Shown: one piece after another, positions 59,354-64,000 of the stretch
Numbering within the stretch: position 1 is the stretch's first letter
How the letters are laid out: every line of letters starts with the position of its first letter
NCBI RefSeq assembly: GCF_009828105.1
Contig: NZ_WTYQ01000001.1
Coordinates: 372,001-436,000 of the forward strand
Direction: 5' to 3'
Origin: Altericroceibacterium indicum
GTDB taxonomy: Bacteria; Pseudomonadota; Alphaproteobacteria; Sphingomonadales; Sphingomonadaceae
Length of the DNA stretch: 64,000 nucleotides
Position numbers and translations under genes: made by a program
Notes under the pieces: generated by a model
What the model was told of the DNA's origin: nothing
What the model saw: only the letters and a program-made list of their open reading frames with translations
The model's database searches: none

Positions 59354-59681
59354 ACTGGATAGGCGTCTATCTCGCGCTATTGAGAAGGGCAGAGGGATTC
59401 GGCTTTCCGATGAAGAACTGGATATGCTCACGCATTCCGGCGCGATCGATGCCGTTCGAAAATTGGCTAGTGCGGAACTGAAGGAGCAAGCGGAGTGTCG
59501 AAACGTCCAGCGTCGAAGGGGGTCTATCAGAGAGGCCAATATTGGCTCGATTGGGATCGCAAGCGAGACGGATCGCTTAGAACCCCGTACCTCACAATCT
59601 TCTGGTATGACAACGACCGCGGACGGACGCGAAGCACTTCAACGCGTACAAGAGATGTTGCCGAGGCGAAAGGCGCGCTAG
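59340..59681 (+). CDS. Small protein preceding integrase (up to 113 aa)
   Basis: From GTG 59340 the frame reads ALELDRRLSRAIEKGRGIRL then SDEELDMLTHSGAIDAVRKL, a helical domain I recall from short genes next to integrases. After about residue 55 it runs into the integrase gene in another frame and stops only at 59681; the C-terminal half is probably not meaningful. It overlaps the methylase end by 14 bases. Confidence 0.45.
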   Translation: MGALELDRRLSRAIEKGRGIRLSDEELDMLTHSGAIDAVRKLASAELKEQAECRNVQRRRGSIREANIGSIGIASETDRLEPRTSQSSGMTTTADGREALQRVQEMLPRRKAR

Positions 59682-60754
59682 ACCGCCATTATCTCCAGCA
59701 TAGCGAGGGCGCTGACATTTGCCCGACTTGCGGCCAGAGAATGAATAGCGGGAGCCGGTTTCTGCTCCTGCAATCCATCCAGGATTACCTTGCGATAAAG
59801 GCCGATGGTGACGAGGCGATTGGGTATCGGCTTGCGCATGTTACCGAATACATCGCGGAGCGGGGCGACCTTACCATTTCATGCGAGCGCATCACTGAAG
59901 AGTGGGTGAAGGGCTTCCGCGAATGGCTCGCCAAGAGGCCCATTGTCTCCAAATACGGCAAGGAGCGTGAGCGCGCCCTTTCGACGATCGAGAACAGCGT
60001 CATTCAATTGGCCGCAGCTATCAACTTTTCACATTCCAGAGGCGACACCGCGCGGCCGACATTGTTCAAGCCTGTGCCCACGAAGTCGATCAACCGCACG
60101 CCGCACCACAGAAGCGACGTGAAGGAACTGGCTTCCATGTTCCGGTTCGCAGCGGACCCTCGCTTTCCCAAGAAGCGCGGTGCGCTCCACCGTTTTCTGA
60201 TCGCCGCCGTTGCCACAATGGCAAGGCCCGACGCGGTGCATGACATTCATTTGGGCAAGACAAAGCGCCAGTGGAACAGCGACGCCCGCATTCTCGACCT
60301 TAATCCGGCAGGCAGGCGGCAGACGAAGAAGTACCGCCCCATATTGCCGATAGCCTGGCAGGCCGCGCTTCATTTCGATGCGGCGGAGGATGGCTATTAC
60401 GTGGGCGTGCAGTCGGTGCGCTCAGCATGGGATACGATGGCAATTGAGATTGGGCTTCCCGGTGAGGGGCAGGGCGGCATGAAGCTGGTCCGCCGATCGA
60501 TGGCAAAGCTGCTGCGCGACCGCATGGCAAAATCGGACTGGCAGGAAATCGAGATGTTCCTGGGGCATAGCCGATTCGATCAGATATCCGACATCTACGC
60601 CCCCTTCGATCCGGGCTATCTCTCAGCCGCGCGCACCGAGATAGAAGCAATCATTGACGAGATCGAAAAGCTGGCACCGGGAGCATTTCGCCGGAGCAGC
60701 ACCGGAGACGACGCCGAAATCATCCCAATCGGAGGGGCTAAGAAATATGCTTGA
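59495..60754 (+). CDS. int: Tyrosine-type phage integrase (419 aa)
   Basis: N-terminal arm-binding-like region, then CPTCGQRM (76-83), core-binding helices, and the catalytic domain with R244 in ATMARPDAV, the second Arg in KLVRRSMAKLL, H358 in FLGHSRFDQ and nucleophile Y368 in SDIYAPFDP. Located 44 bases from attR and pointing to the tRNA, as for tRNA-targeting integrases. It catalyses insertion at the tRNA-Val gene. Confidence 0.92.
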   Translation: MSKRPASKGVYQRGQYWLDWDRKRDGSLRTPYLTIFWYDNDRGRTRSTSTRTRDVAEAKGALDRHYLQHSEGADICPTCGQRMNSGSRFLLLQSIQDYLAIKADGDEAIGYRLAHVTEYIAERGDLTISCERITEEWVKGFREWLAKRPIVSKYGKERERALSTIENSVIQLAAAINFSHSRGDTARPTLFKPVPTKSINRTPHHRSDVKELASMFRFAADPRFPKKRGALHRFLIAAVATMARPDAVHDIHLGKTKRQWNSDARILDLNPAGRRQTKKYRPILPIAWQAALHFDAAEDGYYVGVQSVRSAWDTMAIEIGLPGEGQGGMKLVRRSMAKLLRDRMAKSDWQEIEMFLGHSRFDQISDIYAPFDPGYLSAARTEIEAIIDEIEKLAPGAFRRSSTGDDAEIIPIGGAKKYA

Positions 60755-60760
60755 AGCAAA

Positions 60761-60784
60761 GAAAAACCCACCATTTCAGCGGGT
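60761..60784 (-). terminator. Phage-supplied terminator for tRNA-Val
   Basis: On the minus strand, just after the tRNA 3' end, ACCCGC-TGAAATG-GTGGGT is followed by TTTTTC. It replaces the host terminator displaced to 10035-10061. The two share the flanking string GCAAAGAAAA on the plus strand. Confidence 0.6.
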
Positions 60785-60797
60785 TATCTTAAAGTTC

Positions 60798-60850
60798 CGA
60801 ATGGTGGGCGTAGGAAGAGTTGAACTTCCGACCCCTGCGATGTCAACACA
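60798..60850. repeat. attR, 53-bp prophage attachment core
   Basis: Exact copy of 10074-10126, here joined to the 5' part of tRNA-Val so that the tRNA gene is complete. Confidence 0.95.
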
Positions 60851-60876
60851 GTGCTCTACCACTGAGCTATACGCCC
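60802..60876 (-). tRNA. tRNA-Val (anticodon GAC), integration target
   Basis: Cloverleaf on the minus strand: acceptor GGGCGTA/TACGCCC, D arm GCTC...GAGC, anticodon stem CTGTG/CGCAG with loop TTGACAT (anticodon GAC), T arm GGAAG-TTCAACT-CTTCC, and encoded CCA. The att core covers its 3' part, so integration regenerates an intact gene. Confidence 0.95.
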
Positions 60877-60944
60877 ACTTATTCGTCAGTTCCGGTTTGA
60901 ACCGGTTGCGGCGATCTAGCGGGGAGCATTATGCTTGGCAAGAG

Positions 60945-61319
60945 CTAAACGCGCATTAATGCAGCTTCATGCAAAATTTTGCCGACCTGAGATGTTAAGT
61001 CTTTGAGGTGGAAGGGTTTTGATAAAATATTTGCATGAGGGGCTTCACGGCTCGCGCGGAGCGAAACAGCCGCGAAGCCGGTGATGAACATCACTTTGGT
61101 TCGTGGACTTACTTCTGAACAATATTGTGCAAGCTCGATTCCATCCATTTCCGGCATGACGATGTCGGATAAGAGAAGGTCGAAAAATTCATTTTCCAGC
61201 AAAGGAACCGCTTCAGTTCCTTTATCAACCGCCACCACCTCATAGCCGCCTCTCTCCAGCGCCTGCTGCAAATAGGGCCGCATGATATTATCATCTTCGG
61301 CGAGCAGAATGCGTTGCAT
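60945..61319 (-). CDS. cpdR: CpdR-type single-domain response regulator
   Basis: About 124 residues: QRILLAEDDNIMRPYLQQAL (acidic pocket), phosphoacceptor Asp in LLLSDIVMPEMDG, MFITGFAAVSL (Thr/switch) and LSKPFHLKDL (Lys). It matches alphaproteobacterial CpdR, which directs ClpXP to cell-cycle substrates when unphosphorylated. ATG 61319 gives the canonical length; the in-frame extension to 61457 is not conserved in type. Confidence 0.85.
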   Translation of the reverse strand: MQRILLAEDDNIMRPYLQQALERGGYEVVAVDKGTEAVPLLENEFFDLLLSDIVMPEMDGIELAQYCSEVSPRTKVMFITGFAAVSLRASREAPHANILSKPFHLKDLTSQVGKILHEAALMRV

Positions 61320-61507
61320 GGGGGGTCCTTGGTTACTTTGATTTCCGAGCGTAATAGTGCCTATAATTGCTTGTTGCGAATTAATCTTGAGAGCTTGGAA
61401 GGTGCCCAGCTTTGAAACAGATTGTGCGCAACAGAGATTTTTTGACAGAACAGTCACATCGCGCCAGCTTCTATAAAATCAGGATACTGGGCCAGGAGAG
61501 CGATTCG

Positions 61508-62422
61508 ATGCGGCATGATGGTGGACATGTTCCAGGAACGCTTAAATCTGCAGCCTTCAGTTGGAATGAGGGTGGTCAATCGGAAATCCCCGTTCTGATA
61601 TCTGCGCCTCATGGCGGTAGGGCTTATTCCAGTTCCTTGCGTGATTCGATGCGTTATGCGGACAAGGCAGCTTTGAAGCTTGAAGACCGATATGTCGATC
61701 AATTGGCCGCAGCAGTTGCCAAGGTAACCGGAGCCTTGGTGCTGATCGCCCATGCACCACGTGCGATGATTGACCTCAACCGGTCGATCGACGATCTCGA
61801 TAGTACGATGCTGTCTGATGCAACGCCTAATGTTCTGCGCCGAATCCGTCAGAGCCACCGGGCGCGGAGCGGCTTGGGGCTTATTCCCCGCCGTTTGGGA
61901 GAGATAGGCGAAATTTGGAATAGGCCATTGTCCTTCTCAGAGGTGACGGACAGGATCGAAATGATCCACCGGCCATATCATGGTCAGTTGGAAACAATGT
62001 TGCGTAAGATACGAGATCGTTGGGGCGCTGCTCTGCTGCTTGACTTGCATTCCATGCCTCCGCTTGGAGTTAAGCATGGTGCATATGCTGCACCTGACTT
62101 CGTCATTGGAGACCGATTCGGATCATCTTGTGATCCGCAGTTAAGTGCGAGAGCTTTGTCCCACCTCAGCTCTGAAGGCTGGTTGGTGGCGCATAATCGA
62201 CCCTATTCTGGCGGTTATGTTCTGGATCGCCATACAGCGCCGCGCGGAGGACTGCATGGATTGCAGCTTGAAATATGCCGCGCGACTTATCTTGATGACG
62301 AGTTGAAAGAACTTTCACCACAAGCTGAAACTGTGATTGCAAGTGTCGCCAGCCTTGTGCGGGCGCTGGTGGATGAAGTGATTGTGCTGGGTGGTGGGCA
62401 TATTCGTCAGGCAGCTGAGTAA
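61508..62422 (+). CDS. N-formylglutamate amidohydrolase family protein
   Basis: 304 residues with VLISAPHGGRAY (metal ligands), LIAHAPRAMIDLNRSIDDLD and LLLDLHSMPP, the HutG/FGase signature. ATG 61508 follows CAGGAGAG. It would hydrolyse N-formylglutamate or a related amide; histidine-degradation partners are not in the window. Divergent from cpdR. Confidence 0.88.
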   Translation: MRHDGGHVPGTLKSAAFSWNEGGQSEIPVLISAPHGGRAYSSSLRDSMRYADKAALKLEDRYVDQLAAAVAKVTGALVLIAHAPRAMIDLNRSIDDLDSTMLSDATPNVLRRIRQSHRARSGLGLIPRRLGEIGEIWNRPLSFSEVTDRIEMIHRPYHGQLETMLRKIRDRWGAALLLDLHSMPPLGVKHGAYAAPDFVIGDRFGSSCDPQLSARALSHLSSEGWLVAHNRPYSGGYVLDRHTAPRGGLHGLQLEICRATYLDDELKELSPQAETVIASVASLVRALVDEVIVLGGGHIRQAAE

Positions 62423-62474
62423 ATTGACCGACTGAGCCAGATTGCGTGATGCAATGCTTTTGGCTTTCCCCATG

Positions 62475-62506
62475 AAAAAACCACCTCGTGTAAATACACG
62501 AGGTGG
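62475..62506. terminator. Bidirectional terminator
   Basis: CCACCTCGTGTA-AA-TACACGAGGTGG, a 12-bp perfect stem between convergent genes. On the minus strand it is followed by six T, ending the SapC transcript. The other ~180 bases to 62692 show nothing recognisable. Confidence 0.9.
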
Positions 62507-62692
62507 CCAAGGTTCAGGGAGGAGGTGCTAGGGTGCACCTATCCGGTAACGCCATGAGGGGAGCGGCGACCGGACAAATCCAAAATAATCATTCGGATTA
62601 ACACTTCAAGACAGTTCACCAGAAAGTTGCATAAAAGATTTTGTGCAATCAATCTGGTAAACTGTGTGAAATATGTAACTACATGATATTGC

Positions 62693-63487
62693 TTAGTTTA
62701 CTTGGGTCTTCGGCAAGTCTGCAGCAGGCTGTGCAGAGGGGCCTTTGCCTTGTTCAACCTGCTTGGCAAAGATGATGCGCATCTGATCAAGCGAGAACAG
62801 GTGGGCAAAAATGAGTGGCAGCAGGCCGTTCTGATTCCATGTGCGCAGTTGATCACCACGAACATCACGCAGCTTGTCCTGATTGACCATCTTGAAGCCG
62901 CGATAGATGAAGGGCTGTTCTTCCCCATTGCGCTGGATGGCCACTTCGCCGTCCATCAGGAGGTCAGCCTTCTGAAGTTCTTCAACGAAGGACTGCGTGC
63001 GCTGACCAGCTTCTTCAAAGCGCTGGCAAAACTGCAGGAGTTCCTGCGTATGTTCTGTCGGCTTTTCTTCAGCGAAAAGCTCTGCGCCTTCCTTGAACTT
63101 CCCGACAAGCTTGCTCGATGGGTCGAAGCAAAGTGACATATTGTCAGAATTGCTGTCGAGCTTGGCGAGCAGGAAGGGGTAGCGGCGGGCATAGGCCGGA
63201 ACGTAGAAGTCGCCGATTGCTTTGCCATCGTCTTCAAAGAAGACATTCACACCTTCATGGAGCCCCAAAAGCGCCAAAGGAACAGGCTTTTCACTGTTCG
63301 AGAAAACGATTGGGAAATTGCGCTGTGCGCGGGCGAATTCGTCCACTGTCAGCGGAATCGCGTGTTGACCGGCGATCCATGGTGCCTTGTCGACCGACTT
63401 CGCTTTCCATTCCGCGTGGTCGCGGCTGTTGAGCGGCATAAGGTCGTGGTAAAAAAGAGGCAGATTTGATTGCGGCGCACTGGCCAT
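62693..63487 (-). CDS. SapC family protein (264 aa)
   Basis: Contains LMPLNSRDHAEWKAK, PLTVDEFARAQRNFPIVFS and VNVFFEDDGKAIGDFYVPAY then ARRYPFLLA, the SapC-family block. In Campylobacter the name comes from S-layer proteins, but in alphaproteobacteria these genes often lie near tryptophan halogenases or TonB receptors and the role is unclear. No signal peptide is seen. Confidence 0.88.
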   Translation of the reverse strand: MASAPQSNLPLFYHDLMPLNSRDHAEWKAKSVDKAPWIAGQHAIPLTVDEFARAQRNFPIVFSNSEKPVPLALLGLHEGVNVFFEDDGKAIGDFYVPAYARRYPFLLAKLDSNSDNMSLCFDPSSKLVGKFKEGAELFAEEKPTEHTQELLQFCQRFEEAGQRTQSFVEELQKADLLMDGEVAIQRNGEEQPFIYRGFKMVNQDKLRDVRGDQLRTWNQNGLLPLIFAHLFSLDQMRIIFAKQVEQGKGPSAQPAADLPKTQVN

Positions 63488-63559
63488 TTTAACTCTCCGC
63501 AGATGCTAAAGACTATCGGATTACGCTATACCGATTGGGTAAAGGCCTCACTAGATTGC

Positions 63560-64000
63560 TTACACTTTGTCCGCAAGCCATACGAGTTTTCCCGGATTCA
63601 GCCTCTCCTGTGGATCAAGCGCGCGCTTGATAGAGCGCATCATTTTCAGCGCAACCGGGTCGGCCAATTGTGCCAATTCATCGATCTTGAGCTGACCTAT
63701 GCCATGTTCGGCGCTGATTGATCCACCCCATTCGGTGACAAGATTGTAAACGAAGGAGCTGATTTTCTTGCCTTCTTTTCTTTCCCATACACCGCGCTCT
63801 GCCCCTTTGGGTGCCAACACATGGTAATGCACATTGCCGTCACCAAGGTGCCCAAAAGCGACGCCAACAGTACCGGGGAACTGAGCCTCAACTTGGGGAA
63901 CGGCTTCAGAAACAAACTGAGCCATTTTGGACACCGGAACGGATATATCATGCTGAACAGCCGGACCAATGGCCCGTTCAGCCGGAGAAATATCTTCGCG
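63560..64000 (-). CDS. FAD-linked oxidase C-terminal domain protein, 5' end cut by window
   Basis: C-terminal part of a GlcD/D-lactate or D-2-hydroxyglutarate dehydrogenase-like flavoprotein: FGHLGDGNVHYHVL, GGSISAEHGIGQLK and RALDPQERLNPGK. The frame is open to the window edge, so the FAD-binding N-terminus is outside. Substrate cannot be decided. Confidence 0.85.
   Translation of the reverse strand, partial: REDISPAERAIGPAVQHDISVPVSKMAQFVSEAVPQVEAQFPGTVGVAFGHLGDGNVHYHVLAPKGAERGVWERKEGKKISSFVYNLVTEWGGSISAEHGIGQLKIDELAQLADPVALKMMRSIKRALDPQERLNPGKLVWLADKV

Overview
The window is a stretch of alphaproteobacterial chromosome carrying one complete-looking, lambda-type tailed-phage prophage. Host genes occupy about 1-10073 and 60851-64000. 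The CpdR-type response regulator, SapC-family protein, DUF2239 protein and alphaproteobacterial-style NADP isocitrate dehydrogenase point to Sphingomonadales; genus is not resolvable here. Flanking host genes are a Kef-type antiporter, an AI-2E family permease, icd, a secreted esterase, a GIY-YIG protein, a decayed BCCT transporter, an MFS permease, N-formylglutamate amidohydrolase and an FAD-linked oxidase.

The prophage is bounded by a perfect 53-bp direct repeat (10074-10126 and 60798-60850) covering the 3' part of a tRNA-Val(GAC) gene, which is intact on the right next to the tyrosine integrase. The excised genome would be about 50.7 kb with two divergent units around an immunity region at 50.5-52.1 kb. 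The minus-strand unit runs 50721 -> 17928: Cro-like regulator, other regulators, an Acb2/Tad1-like protein, RuvC-like resolvase, O-like replication protein with internal iterons, Dam-like methylase, terminase, portal, protease/scaffold, decoration, capsid, tail tube, frameshifted tail chaperones, tape measure, fibre, lysis genes. The plus-strand unit runs from the repressor and a second operator at 52.05 kb through a RecT recombination module, a C2H2 zinc-finger protein and a beta-class methylase to integrase. In the circular phage it would continue through attP into 10246-17707 (nuclease, SNF2 helicase, C5 methylase, DNA ligase). Integration therefore splits this unit across both prophage ends.

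Most notable: (1) the C5 methylase at 12536-13606 is almost entirely overprinted in another frame by a second, operon-coupled ORF (12531-13625) whose starts lie 5 nt apart; (2) two near-identical inverted promoter/operator pairs (TGATGCA-N3-TGCATCA) 1.3 kb apart; (3) a canonical A AAA AAC -1 frameshift site giving an otherwise invisible G-T tail chaperone; (4) an Acb2/Tad1-like candidate anti-CBASS protein; (5) a two-finger C2H2 protein fused to a DUF3268-like domain; (6) 11-bp iterons inside the replication gene; (7) an exact 150-bp coding tandem duplication. Family assignments come from recognised motifs and recall, not from a search.
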